From NCBI GenBank assembly GCA_937974625.1, contig CALJVJ010000182.1:1-48051 (forward strand): a stretch of 48,051 nt of DNA, in the 5' to 3' direction. The notes under the pieces were generated by a model. It saw nothing but the letters and a program-made list of their open reading frames with translations. It was not told the DNA's origin and made no database searches. Below are positions 18,047-26,418 of this stretch, one piece after another (position 1 is the first letter of the stretch; the number at the start of each line of letters is the position of its first letter). The stretch comes from an uncultured Saprospiraceae bacterium. Its GTDB lineage: Bacteria; Bacteroidota; Bacteroidia; Chitinophagales; Saprospiraceae. Both the position numbers and the translations under genes were made by a program.

Positions 18047-19516
18047 CTACATCAACTGAAATTCAGGAATCTTAATCAGATATTGCAGCAAAGAAGTCAT
18101 TTGCCAGGGAATCGTATCCCAATTCAAATTCCAGCTACCATCTTCAAAATAATTACTCGGAATATCCACTTTAAAAACCTCCGTCGCACGTTCGTAAATC
18201 TCTGGAGTGTGTAATTCATTTGGTAAAAAATAATCCATTACTTTTTGGGTAACCAAAGCGGGGTCATTGGTATTGCCACCCGATAAAGTCAAGGCAAGGT
18301 TGATTAATTTGTCAGGTTGATTATCCATCACGCCATAGACCGTCCAACCCATTGTTCGCCATCGTCCTGTAATTCTAGCAGTATCAATCCATGTTCGATT
18401 GCCTCTCCAACCAGCCACATCTACAGGTGTCGCCAATTCTTGGCCGAGCATACCCGTAAAATAATTTAAGCTATCTAATTGCTCATCATCTATTTCATAA
18501 TCTACCTCTTTGAAGAAATTTAGATATAATTCATAAGGGCTTTTTACTTGAACTCCAATATTTTTTTCATCAAAAAAGTGCTCACTTTTAAAGAGCTGTT
18601 TGAGCACAGGAGCGATTTCCCAATCATTATTTTTAAAGGTCTCCGCCAATTGACTAATAATAGCTTCGTTGGGTTGTGGATTGACAAAAGCAATATATAT
18701 TTTCTGGCAAATAAATTGTGCTATTTGGTCTTTTCGCTGTGTGAATAAAATTTCCGTTATGTCATCATATCCCCAATTTCCAGTTTGTCCGAAAATAGTT
18801 TTTTGTCCTTTATCGGCATTTGCTTCAACAAATGTGATGGGTTTTCCCCAACTCTCAAATCCATTCCAGCCTGTTAATGCCCTTGCAGTTTCTTCAATAT
18901 CTGTTTGAGTGTAGCCATTATCTCTCCCTAATGAAAACAATTCATACAATTCTCTAGCATAGTTTTCGTTCGGTTCATATTTATTACTTTCTACACCATT
19001 CAAAAACAAAAGCATAGCTGTATTTTTACCCATTTCGTGGACAAAATCTTTGAAATTTCCCAGTGCCATTTTTTGCAATAATTGGTGGTAGTCGTATAAA
19101 TAGCGCGGAAAGTAAAATGCATCTAGCTGAGTTACAAAATGATTACGCCAAAACATGGTCAATTTACCTCTGACATCATGCTGTTTCATATCTTTTATCC
19201 AAGTTCTTAACCAGCCATAAATGGCTTCATTAATCATTGCTTCTCTTTCTTCCTCAGTACTAGCTTTTTCTTCAAATACAGGAAAATCCCAATCCACCCA
19301 TTCAGGAGCATCGGGAAAAGGCTTCAACATAGCAAAGTCGATTAATGCATCCACTATTTGAGCAGGCGCATTATTTTTGGCAACTTCCATTTCTTTAAGG
19401 GAAACACCATAGCTTAATCGGCGAAATAAATGTTTAATACGAAGGTCATTCCAAGGTCGTTCCGCAGAAGGCGTAAAAACACTAAGTGACTCAATGGCAC
19501 AAGTAGGGTTATTCAT
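18047..19516 (-). CDS. DUF1800 family protein
   Basis: A 489-residue protein typical of DUF1800. It has HLFRRLSYGVSLKEMEVAKN near 29-48 and TMFWRNHFVTQLDAF near 140. The segment FLNGVESNKYEPNENYAREL-YELFSLG near 195-220 carries the N-E-N-Y-A-R-E-L motif, and YTQTDIEETARALTGWNGF and DVAGWRGNRTWIDTARITGR follow. Unlike many relatives it shows no clear signal peptide. The start used is the ATG at 19516, and upstream sequence offers no better one. Function is unknown. The family is nearly always encoded next to DUF1501, as here, and the two are inferred to act together on the cell surface or in the periplasm. The pair reads away from the DUF1330 gene. Confidence 0.9.
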   Translation of the reverse strand: MNNPTCAIESLSVFTPSAERPWNDLRIKHLFRRLSYGVSLKEMEVAKNNAPAQIVDALIDFAMLKPFPDAPEWVDWDFPVFEEKASTEEEREAMINEAIYGWLRTWIKDMKQHDVRGKLTMFWRNHFVTQLDAFYFPRYLYDYHQLLQKMALGNFKDFVHEMGKNTAMLLFLNGVESNKYEPNENYARELYELFSLGRDNGYTQTDIEETARALTGWNGFESWGKPITFVEANADKGQKTIFGQTGNWGYDDITEILFTQRKDQIAQFICQKIYIAFVNPQPNEAIISQLAETFKNNDWEIAPVLKQLFKSEHFFDEKNIGVQVKSPYELYLNFFKEVDYEIDDEQLDSLNYFTGMLGQELATPVDVAGWRGNRTWIDTARITGRWRTMGWTVYGVMDNQPDKLINLALTLSGGNTNDPALVTQKVMDYFLPNELHTPEIYERATEVFKVDIPSNYFEDGSWNLNWDTIPWQMTSLLQYLIKIPEFQLM

Positions 19517-19781
19517 AATAGATGGGTTTTAAGAAAAAATATGGGAAGGTAGTCTTTAGTTTAAAGCAAAAATGATGCTTAATTTATTTGGAACATTAAA
19601 CGTTAAGTTATTAGGATAAATTGAATTAATTGAGCTTCATTTTATAAAATGACTTTTAACTGGCAATTATTGCACTCCATTAAGCCATTTAAATTCAGTT
19701 TCTCTCTTATTAATTTTTCAAATACTAATTTTATACTAATTTTAGAGGAATTATATACAAAACTAAATTTTTAAAAATCAC

Positions 19782-20189
19782 ATGGAATTAACCAATCAAA
19801 TTCATCCGACACCAAAACAAATTAAAACCTTAATTAAAGAATACCCAAAAGGGCAATCTGTAGTCATGATTAATATTCTTCGCTATAAAGCTAAAACAGG
19901 AAATGGGGCTGAAACGGGCGAAGCAGCTTACGCTCGATATGGTCAAAATGTCTTACCATTCATGAAAAAAGTAGGCGCTAGATTATTATGGCGAGGAGAT
20001 GTCAAACATACTGTAATTGGGGTAGCAAATAATCAGCCACACGTCGTTTTATTAGTAGAATACCCGTCCGTTGAAAAGTTTATCGAAATGACCAGTAATC
20101 CAGATTATCTAAAAGCAGCAGCAGACAGAACGTTAGGACTTGAGTACGGCGGTCTAATGGCTTCTACAACCATCTATAAAGGTGCTTAA
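19782..20189 (+). CDS. DUF1330 domain protein
   Basis: A 135-residue soluble protein with the DUF1330 (dimeric alpha-beta barrel) pattern. QSVVMINILRYKA near 24 is the first strand, GEAAYARYGQNVLPFMKKVG follows, and then ARLLWRGD and VVLLVEYPSVEKFIEMTSNP before DYLKAAADRTLGLEYGGLMA. The ferredoxin-like fold is used by small oxygenase- or isomerase-like and stress proteins, but no specific reaction is known for this group. It is followed after 44 bases by a small membrane protein on the same strand, which suggests a two-gene unit. Confidence 0.85.
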   Translation: MELTNQIHPTPKQIKTLIKEYPKGQSVVMINILRYKAKTGNGAETGEAAYARYGQNVLPFMKKVGARLLWRGDVKHTVIGVANNQPHVVLLVEYPSVEKFIEMTSNPDYLKAAADRTLGLEYGGLMASTTIYKGA

Positions 20190-20233
20190 TCAAAACGAAT
20201 TCATTCTCAAACAAAACGATAAAACTAAAAATC

Positions 20234-20611
20234 ATGAAAGTATTTGTACTAATTACTGCGGTAATTGAATTATTAGCAGGAATGGTCTTTTTTTTCGCCC
20301 CTCACCTAATTCCCGATTTTGCCAACGCCAATCCCCTGTCTACCACACTTGCTAAAATGTATGGAGGTGCAGCTATTGGTTTAGGCTTATTTGCCTTACA
20401 AGTTTGGAGACACATGAGAAGTCAAGTGATGCAACAGGTATTCTTAAAGTCATTTATTATCTTTCATTTTGGCGTTTCAGCAGCTGGTTATTATGGATAT
20501 AGCAATGAAGCATTTCAAGACCTTTCTACTTGCATACTTCATTTAATGCTAGGTCTAGCTACAGTATATTTCCTTTTCCAAAAAAGAGGCGCTTCGGTAG
20601 AAAGTGTATAA
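20234..20611 (+). CDS. Small four-helix membrane protein
   Basis: A 125-residue integral membrane protein with about four hydrophobic segments: VFVLITAVIELLAGMVFFFA (3-22), MYGGAAIGLGLFALQVW (43-59), FLKSFIIFHFGVSAAGYYGY (69-88) and CILHLMLGLATVYFLF (100-115). The pattern is like small DUF-type tetraspanning proteins found widely in Bacteroidota, but I cannot place it in a named family with confidence. It follows the DUF1330 gene by 44 bases. No charged residues that would suggest a transporter site are seen inside the helices. Confidence 0.75.
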   Translation: MKVFVLITAVIELLAGMVFFFAPHLIPDFANANPLSTTLAKMYGGAAIGLGLFALQVWRHMRSQVMQQVFLKSFIIFHFGVSAAGYYGYSNEAFQDLSTCILHLMLGLATVYFLFQKRGASVESV

Positions 20612-20705
20612 ATATCAATAAAAACAAGTATCTTAGAACACCCTTTTCCCTATTTTGTTAATCTATACAATAAAAGCTACTAAATCACATCAAAAATAGA
20701 TTCTT

Positions 20706-21035
20706 ATGGCACTAATGAGTTTTTTCAAAACCCCTAAAAATCAGAAGTTTGATTATAAACCAAGGCATTGGGACCCTAAAAAAGAAGCGCTAGAGGAACG
20801 TTTAAGCAAATACGATGATGCAAAAAAAGGAGATACCGATGCCGTAAAAAATCGACTAAAGAAAGGATTTAAAGGCAAAGGGTCAAGTATCGATTTCAGA
20901 GAAACAAGAGCCATCAGAACCAAAGAATTAAAACGGTCTAATCGGGTATTATTAATGGTTGTTATTGGGTTAATCATAATAGCTTATATCTTGTTTGAAG
21001 TGTACTTGACAGAAATTGTGGATATGATGGAATAA
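20706..21035 (+). CDS. Membrane-anchored protein upstream of mutL
   Basis: A 109-residue basic protein with a single C-terminal transmembrane helix (NRVLLMVVIGLIIIAYILFE, near 80-99). The N-terminal part reads MALMSFFKTPKNQKFDYKPR and then a charged linker rich in Lys and Asp. The K-x-F-x-Y-K-P-R-x-x-D pattern matches a short Bacteroidota protein commonly encoded just before mutL and often wrongly named riboflavin synthase subunit beta. Nothing in the sequence supports an enzyme. A start at the second Met (20715) is possible. The function is unknown, and co-transcription with mutL (85 bases downstream) is likely. Confidence 0.75.
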   Translation: MALMSFFKTPKNQKFDYKPRHWDPKKEALEERLSKYDDAKKGDTDAVKNRLKKGFKGKGSSIDFRETRAIRTKELKRSNRVLLMVVIGLIIIAYILFEVYLTEIVDMME

Positions 21036-21120
21036 AGAAGGGTCGAACACATTGCCAAATGCTGTTTTTATATTTACTTTTGAGACATTAACTGAACATG
21101 TAACTAAAAGCAAAATATAT

Positions 21121-23016
21121 ATGGCTGATGTGATTCAGCTTCTACCAGATTCTATAGCCAACCAAATTGCAGCAGGAGAGGTCATTCAACGACCAGCTTC
21201 AATGGTTAAGGAATTATTGGAGAATGCCATTGATGCGGGAAGTACGAGTATAAAATTAATTGTCAAAGAGGCAGGAAAAACGCTCGTACAAGTAATAGAC
21301 AATGGATGTGGCATGTCTGAAACAGATGCAAGAATGTGTTTTGAACGACACGCCACTTCTAAAATTCGAGAGTCTAAAGATTTATTTGCCATTCGGACTA
21401 TGGGTTTTCGAGGGGAAGCTTTAGCTTCTATTGCAGCAATAGCTCAAGTAGAAATGCGAACTAGAAGGCAGACGGATGAATTAGGTACAAGAATAGTAAT
21501 GGAAGGGTCAGAATTGAAAACCCAAGAAGCTTGTCAATGTATAACAGGCACCAATTTATCTATCAAAAATCTTTTTTACAATGTTCCTGTCAGACGGAGA
21601 TTTTTAAAATCCAATACCGTTGAAATGCGCCATATCATGGACGAATTTCAGCGGATAGCCATCGCCAACCCTGATATTTTCTTTTCTCTTCATCATAATA
21701 ATTCAGAAGTTTTTCATTTGCCTGCGGGTAATTTACGGCAACGATTAGTCGGCATTTGGGGCACCAATGTCAATAAAAAATTAGTGCCGCTTAGTGAGGA
21801 AACGGACGTTATCAAAATATATGGTTTCATCGGTAAACCTCAGTTTTCTAAACGAACGAGAGGAGAACAATTATTTTTTGTCAATCACCGCTTTATCAAA
21901 AGTGGTTATTTGAATCATGCGGTAATGGCTGCTTATGAAGATTTATTACAAAAAGATACTTATCCTTTGTATGCTATTTCCATAGAAATGGACCCCGATA
22001 GAATTGACATCAATGTGCATCCAACTAAGCAAGAAATAAAATTCGATGACGAACGATTGGTTTATAATTATTTAAAAGTAGCCATTCGCCATGCCTTAGG
22101 TCAGAATAGCATTACACCTATGTTAGATTTTGACCAAGAAGTAGGTTTATCTCAACCGACATTAGCTTCTTCTTTTGGAAGTAGAATCAATCAAAATCAA
22201 GCATCTCCTAATCAAGGGAATTCAAATAAGGGAAATTACAATCCCAATAATTCTGCCGATATGGACGGAGAAAGAGACGCGAATAATCTAAAAAACTGGC
22301 GAAAATTATACGAAGGTGTAGAAATGTTTGACGAAGCCGAATCTACATCAGATAGTGAAGACGACAATACCCCTGATGGTGCAATAACGATAAAAAGTAA
22401 ATGGGCAAAGGCATCAGAATTAGATGATGTTGGAAATAGTTTTTCCACTAATCAAAAAGCACCCTACCAAATACATTCTAAGTATATAGTTAGCCATATC
22501 AAATCAGGTTATCTGTTGATTGACCAGCAAGCAGCTCATGAACGAATTTTATTTGAACACTATCTATTCATGCTGCAAGACCAGCAAGCACCTACGCAAA
22601 AAGAATTATTCCCTAAATCTGTAACTGTGTCTCCTATTCAAGCACCAATTTTAAGAGAAATTTTGCCCCAAATAAATTTATTGGGTATAGATATTCAAGA
22701 AAAAGAAGCAGGTGAATTTGTCATACACGGGATGCCAGCAGATTGGCGAGGCACGACTGACGAACAGAAATTAGTGGAAACCTTGCTCCAACAATATCAG
22801 TCCAACATTGACTTAGATTTAGGTATAAATGAAAAAATAGCACGTTCTATGGCAAGGAGTGGTGCTATCAAAAAAGGACAATCGTTGACGATTCCAGAAA
22901 TGAAAGAGTTGATTGACCAGCTTTTTGCCTGCGAAACTCCGTTCAAAAGTCCATTTGGTCGAAATTGCTTTATAACTTACGATTTAGATGAACTGGATAA
23001 GTCATTTTCTAGTTAA
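21121..23016 (+). CDS. mutL: DNA mismatch repair protein MutL
   Basis: A 631-residue MutL. An upstream TTG at 21052 was rejected because the conserved start MADVIQLLPDSIANQIAAGE begins at 21121. The GHKL ATPase motifs are complete: QIAAGEVIQRPASMVKELLE with the catalytic Glu, DNGCGM, RHATSKI and TMGFRGEALASIAA. A linker near 345-425 is rich in Asn, Ser and acidic residues. In the C-terminal dimer domain the metal motif is DQQAAHERILFE (468-479), with Gln at the usual His position of DQHAxxExxxxE. The CPHGRP zinc motif is replaced by SPFGRN (610-615). MutL couples mismatch recognition by MutS to strand incision. Endonuclease activity looks doubtful. Confidence 0.96.
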   Translation: MADVIQLLPDSIANQIAAGEVIQRPASMVKELLENAIDAGSTSIKLIVKEAGKTLVQVIDNGCGMSETDARMCFERHATSKIRESKDLFAIRTMGFRGEALASIAAIAQVEMRTRRQTDELGTRIVMEGSELKTQEACQCITGTNLSIKNLFYNVPVRRRFLKSNTVEMRHIMDEFQRIAIANPDIFFSLHHNNSEVFHLPAGNLRQRLVGIWGTNVNKKLVPLSEETDVIKIYGFIGKPQFSKRTRGEQLFFVNHRFIKSGYLNHAVMAAYEDLLQKDTYPLYAISIEMDPDRIDINVHPTKQEIKFDDERLVYNYLKVAIRHALGQNSITPMLDFDQEVGLSQPTLASSFGSRINQNQASPNQGNSNKGNYNPNNSADMDGERDANNLKNWRKLYEGVEMFDEAESTSDSEDDNTPDGAITIKSKWAKASELDDVGNSFSTNQKAPYQIHSKYIVSHIKSGYLLIDQQAAHERILFEHYLFMLQDQQAPTQKELFPKSVTVSPIQAPILREILPQINLLGIDIQEKEAGEFVIHGMPADWRGTTDEQKLVETLLQQYQSNIDLDLGINEKIARSMARSGAIKKGQSLTIPEMKELIDQLFACETPFKSPFGRNCFITYDLDELDKSFSS

Positions 23017-23109
23017 ATAGGTAAAGAAATCGTTTTCTAGTTTTGCAAAATAAATCCGCATTACTTAACAATTTGATTTTCTGACAAATTTTAATCAATT
23101 CCATAACCT

Positions 23110-23910
23110 ATGCTTAGATTTACAGAAGTTGTCAAACATTTATTGATTATCAATGTGCTGCTTTTTATTGCAGACCAAACAGTAGGATTTGACATGTTGG
23201 CTTTGCATAGTCCTTGGTCAAATGAGTTTCAACCATTTCAGGTTGTTACGCATTTTTTCATGCATGGTAGTGTCATGCACATTCTGTTCAATATGTTTGC
23301 GTTGGTGATGTTTGGTAGTCAATTAGAACAAGTTTGGGGGCCGAAGAAATTTTTATTATTCTATTTTACAGCTGGGCTTGGAGCCGCTTTTTTCAGTTTA
23401 GGAATAGATTATTACAATTATACTCAATTGTTACCATCTATCAGTGAATTGAATTTATCTAGTAGTGCACTTGACCAAATCATGGCGGCTGATATTGTGG
23501 GCGGAGGTATGTATAGAAGTGAATTATTAATAAAAGAACTAGAGAATGTACTATCAGAAGGACAACTAGCAGCATTAACAAATAATAATGTTAGTGGATT
23601 ATTTGATTTAAATATTTTTGCTAGAAAATCCATGTTAGGAGCTTCTGGCGCAATAATGGGTTTATTAGTAGCATTCGGTATGACCTTTCCTAATGCCGAA
23701 CTAATGCTTATATTTTTCCCAGTCCCAGTAAAAGCAAAATATTTTATTCCCGTTATCGTAGGGATGGATATATTTTCAGGCATTACAGGCATCTCTATTT
23801 TCAGTCCAGACAATACGGCTTATTGGGCACACGTAGGAGGTGCATTGACGGGTTTGTTATTAATGCTCTTTTGGAATAAAACACAATTCGATAAAAATCG
23901 TTGGAATTAA
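23110..23910 (+). CDS. Rhomboid family intramembrane serine protease
   Basis: A 266-residue polytopic membrane protein. FFMHGSVMHILFNMFALVMF near 55-74 carries the H-x-x-x-N segment of helix 2. The catalytic serine is in KSMLGASGAIMGLLVAFG (G-A-S-G, near 175-192), and the catalytic His is in YWAHVGGALTGLLLMLFW near 238-255. A long extramembrane insertion (about 100-170) separates helices 3 and 4, larger than in E. coli GlpG. It cleaves transmembrane substrates within the bilayer. The target is unknown. It lies 93 bases after mutL and 304 bases before a second rhomboid gene, an order common in Bacteroidota. Confidence 0.93.
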   Translation: MLRFTEVVKHLLIINVLLFIADQTVGFDMLALHSPWSNEFQPFQVVTHFFMHGSVMHILFNMFALVMFGSQLEQVWGPKKFLLFYFTAGLGAAFFSLGIDYYNYTQLLPSISELNLSSSALDQIMAADIVGGGMYRSELLIKELENVLSEGQLAALTNNNVSGLFDLNIFARKSMLGASGAIMGLLVAFGMTFPNAELMLIFFPVPVKAKYFIPVIVGMDIFSGITGISIFSPDNTAYWAHVGGALTGLLLMLFWNKTQFDKNRWN

Positions 23911-24214
23911 TAGACTTTATTCTAAAATGAGTTGTAAAGTGATTAGTTAAGGATTTTTGACTTAGTCAAGGCATGAAGAAGTAAAGTTTCTCAACCGAAA
24001 AGCGGGTAGGATGCCAAGAATAGCCCTAGCTATTATTCATTTTTTAACGCAGAATAAGTTAAAAAGACCAATTCAATCACTACAAGGTATTTTAGAATAA
24101 TGTCTAATGTCTTAGTAGTAAGATTTGAATAAAGGAAAGGAAGTCCTTATTTTTGAGGACAGATAAGGTTGTACACAAACTCAACCTATACAACAGGAAA
24201 AAACGGATTAAGCA
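23911..24214. other. 304-bp spacer between the two rhomboid genes
   Basis: No gene is visible. Most of it is inverted-repeat element B (23918-24099). The last 115 bases include no clear promoter box. Confidence 0.6.
23918..24099. repeat. Inverted-repeat element B (related to element A)
   Basis: The ends TATTCTAAAAT-n-GTTGTAAAGTGATT and the complement of AATCACTACAAGGTATTTTA-GAATA pair over about 26 bases. Near the centre lies AATAGC-CCTA-GCTATT (24019-24034). Read on the minus strand, the order CTGCGTTAAAAAATG, ATAGCTAGGGCTAT, CGCTTTTCGGTTGAGAAAC parallels element A (CTACGTCGAAAAGCC, ATAGCTAGGCTAT, CGTTTTTCGCCTTGTAGAAA). There is no reading frame. It fits a miniature non-coding repeat family. 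Confidence 0.6.
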
Positions 24215-25147
24215 ATGTTAGATTCAATATGGAAAGATGTTAAGAAGGAGTTCTCTTATGGGAATATGGTCACCCGTATCATTTTTGTAAATGTAGGTTT
24301 CTTTCTATTTATTTACCTCGTCAAACTAATTCTTCGTGGTATTCATGGAGGAGCCCCATCTTTTGATGTTGCTTTCGAAAATTTTTCTAATTTCTTTTCC
24401 CTTTCAGGTAACTTATTTTTTGATTTAACGCATCCTTGGGTATTTTTCACCCACATGTTCCTACACTTTGGTTTCTTTCATATTCTTTGGAATATGCTAT
24501 TCTTATACTGGTTTGGTCGTATAGTAGGAGATTTTATTGGCAATCAAAGGGTCTTACCACTGTATTTATTAGGCGGTTTAGTTGGCGCTATCTCCTATGT
24601 AGTTTTTGCTCAATTCGCCTACGGTGGTCAAGGTGTTGCCTTTGGCGCATCAGGAGCAGTCAATGCGATAGTTGTAGCAGCAGCAGTAATATCTCCCGAT
24701 TACATTATTCGATTACTCTTTTTTGGGGATGTGAAGTTAAAATTTATCGCAGCTATTGTTGTTCTATTGAGCATCATGGGCATAGCAGATTTAAATAATA
24801 CAGGCGGAAATATTGCTCATTTAGGAGGCGCATTATTTGGTTGGTTTTTCATTTTAAAATTACGTGAAGGTTCAGATTTATCAGTAGGTATCAATAAGGT
24901 TTTAAATAAGATAACCAATTTCTTCAAAGGCATTCCAGAAAAGGCCAAAACAAAATCCAGAAAAGGACCAAGAATGGCTTACAAAAACCCAAATAGAAAA
25001 CAAGCCAAAGGCAATGCAGCATCCGATGAAGTAGACTTATCTCATCAAGAACAAATTGATTTTATTCTGGACAAAATAAAGCAATCCGGCTATGAAAGTC
25101 TCAGTCCATCGGAAAAAGAATTTTTATTCAACGCTAGTAAAAAATAG
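24215..25147 (+). CDS. Rhomboid protease with C-terminal DUF6576-like tail
   Basis: A 310-residue rhomboid. The H-x-x-x-N helix reads HMFLHFGFFHILWNMLFLYW near 80-99. The active-site serine is in VAFGASGAVNAIVVAAAV near 143-160 and the His in NIAHLGGALFGWFFIL near 195-210. A soluble basic linker (residues 230-270, KSRKGPRMAYKNPNRKQ) and a helix pair ending IDFILDKIKQSGYESLSPSE-KEFLFNASKK form the short C-terminal domain typical of Bacteroidota rhomboids, DUF6576 as I recall it. The tail probably regulates or docks the enzyme on the cytoplasmic side. A terminator follows at 25175-25208. Confidence 0.92.
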   Translation: MLDSIWKDVKKEFSYGNMVTRIIFVNVGFFLFIYLVKLILRGIHGGAPSFDVAFENFSNFFSLSGNLFFDLTHPWVFFTHMFLHFGFFHILWNMLFLYWFGRIVGDFIGNQRVLPLYLLGGLVGAISYVVFAQFAYGGQGVAFGASGAVNAIVVAAAVISPDYIIRLLFFGDVKLKFIAAIVVLLSIMGIADLNNTGGNIAHLGGALFGWFFILKLREGSDLSVGINKVLNKITNFFKGIPEKAKTKSRKGPRMAYKNPNRKQAKGNAASDEVDLSHQEQIDFILDKIKQSGYESLSPSEKEFLFNASKK

Positions 25148-25174
25148 CCTTTTCTACAATCATTAGTGATGATG

Positions 25175-25208
25175 AAAAAACAAGTTAATTTTTTAACATC
25201 TTGTTTTT
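25175..25208 (+). terminator. Terminator after the second rhomboid gene
   Basis: AAAAACAAG (25176-25184) pairs with CTTGTTTTT (25200-25208), with inner GTTAA/TTAAC pairs. The T-run is within the right arm. It lies 28 bases after the stop and 33 before the next start, so the next gene is read through or has its own start site. Confidence 0.6.
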
Positions 25209-25240
25209 CCATAGGTCCTTAAAATTTGACTTTCCAACGT

Positions 25241-26251
25241 ATGGAAAAGACGTTGCAGTGGCTCAATTTGCTACTCATTTTTATTACCTTTATAAGTTAC
25301 CTGTCTCCACTTGTTGACCCTTCCTCTTTTTGGTTTTTTTCATTTTTCGGAATGGCTTATCCTTGGTTATTAACCATTAACATTATTTTTGTTTTATTTT
25401 GGTTATCCTCCAAAAGTTGGTATTTTTTATTTTCACTAGGCTGCATCTTAGTTGGTCTAAATCATTTCTATAGTTTTATCGGGCTCAATACCTCTTTACC
25501 TAAAGAAGAAGGAGAAATCACCGTCATGACCCTGAACAGCATGGGGTATCAAAAAATAAAAGGAGAAACAAAAACTAAATTTAAGGAATTACTAGCTACA
25601 CACCGTCCAGAAGTTATAGCTATCCAAGAAGGGTTTAGAAACGACCATCCAAACGTTCTAAAAGCGTATCCATATAGCCATCGACCAGATGGCACACTAC
25701 TTTGTATTTATTCAAAACATGCTTTTATCAACAAAGGAAATTTAAACATTAGTGAAAACAAATCAAACGGATGCATATTTGTAGATATCAAAATAAATGG
25801 TCAAGTCATTCGGATTTATAACATGCATTTACAATCCAATAAAGTAAGTGCGGACGCCTCAAAATTAAAGAAAGAAGCGGATATACAAGCAAAAAAAACT
25901 TGGTTAGATATTAAAGGAATTTTAGGAAAAATAAGCAGAGCAGCCTCCATTAGGTCTGCACAAGCAACTGCTATTATCACGCATTTCAAAAAAAGTAAGC
26001 ATCCAATTATTGTTTGTGGCGATATGAATGATACGCCGCTGTCTCATAACTACAAGCGCTTTTCGAGCGTGTTAAAAGATGGGTTTAAGGAAAGAGCAAT
26101 AGGCCTTGGTACAACATATAACGAAACCATACCATTGCTAAGAATAGATTATATTTGGACCGCAAAACAATTTAAGGTCAATAGTCACGAAATCATTAAT
26201 GAAAACTTTTCTGACCATTATCCAGTTATTAGTAGAATCAAAGTAGAATAA
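25241..26251 (+). CDS. Membrane-anchored endonuclease/exonuclease/phosphatase family protein
   Basis: A 336-residue protein. The ATG at 25241 was preferred to the TTG at 25226. The first 95 residues hold three hydrophobic helices. The EEP fold follows: ITVMTLNSMGYQK near 101 (first strand with Asn), VIAIQEGF (metal-binding Glu), YNMHLQSNK, VCGDMNDTP (the G-D-x-N-D-x-P motif), LRIDYIW and ENFSDHYPVISRI (catalytic S-D-H). Members hydrolyse phosphodiester bonds in DNA, phospholipids or phosphoinositides. The membrane-anchored form is frequent in Bacteroidota behind rhomboid genes. The substrate is unknown. Confidence 0.9.
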   Translation: MEKTLQWLNLLLIFITFISYLSPLVDPSSFWFFSFFGMAYPWLLTINIIFVLFWLSSKSWYFLFSLGCILVGLNHFYSFIGLNTSLPKEEGEITVMTLNSMGYQKIKGETKTKFKELLATHRPEVIAIQEGFRNDHPNVLKAYPYSHRPDGTLLCIYSKHAFINKGNLNISENKSNGCIFVDIKINGQVIRIYNMHLQSNKVSADASKLKKEADIQAKKTWLDIKGILGKISRAASIRSAQATAIITHFKKSKHPIIVCGDMNDTPLSHNYKRFSSVLKDGFKERAIGLGTTYNETIPLLRIDYIWTAKQFKVNSHEIINENFSDHYPVISRIKVE

Positions 26252-26289
26252 TCCTTATAATTGATATATATAGATGAAACAATAAAGTA

Positions 26290-26321
26290 TTTTTAGTCGT
26301 CTATAAAAACTTTAGCTTTGC
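26290..26321 (+). promoter_or_regulatory. cysS promoter, Bacteroidota type
   Basis: TAGCTTTGC at 26313-26321 is an exact TAnnTTTGC -7 box. The T-rich -33 region (TTTTTAG from 26290) lies 18 bases upstream but lacks TTTG. The leader would be about 90 nt. Confidence 0.6.
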
Positions 26322-26418
26322 GACTTAAATAGAACAAAGTCAGTCGTTTAAAGGACGAAAAAAATCTTTTCTTTGATTTCGTAAAAGTAGTATTTCAAAA
26401 TTCAAAATCGACAAGATA

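Noticed and set aside
20706-21035. Riboflavin synthase subunit beta
   Set aside because: The name circulates for this small protein, but the sequence is a charged segment plus one helix with no enzyme fold.
21052-21120. TTG start for mutL
   Set aside because: The conserved MutL N-terminus begins at the ATG at 21121. The extra 23 residues do not look like family sequence.
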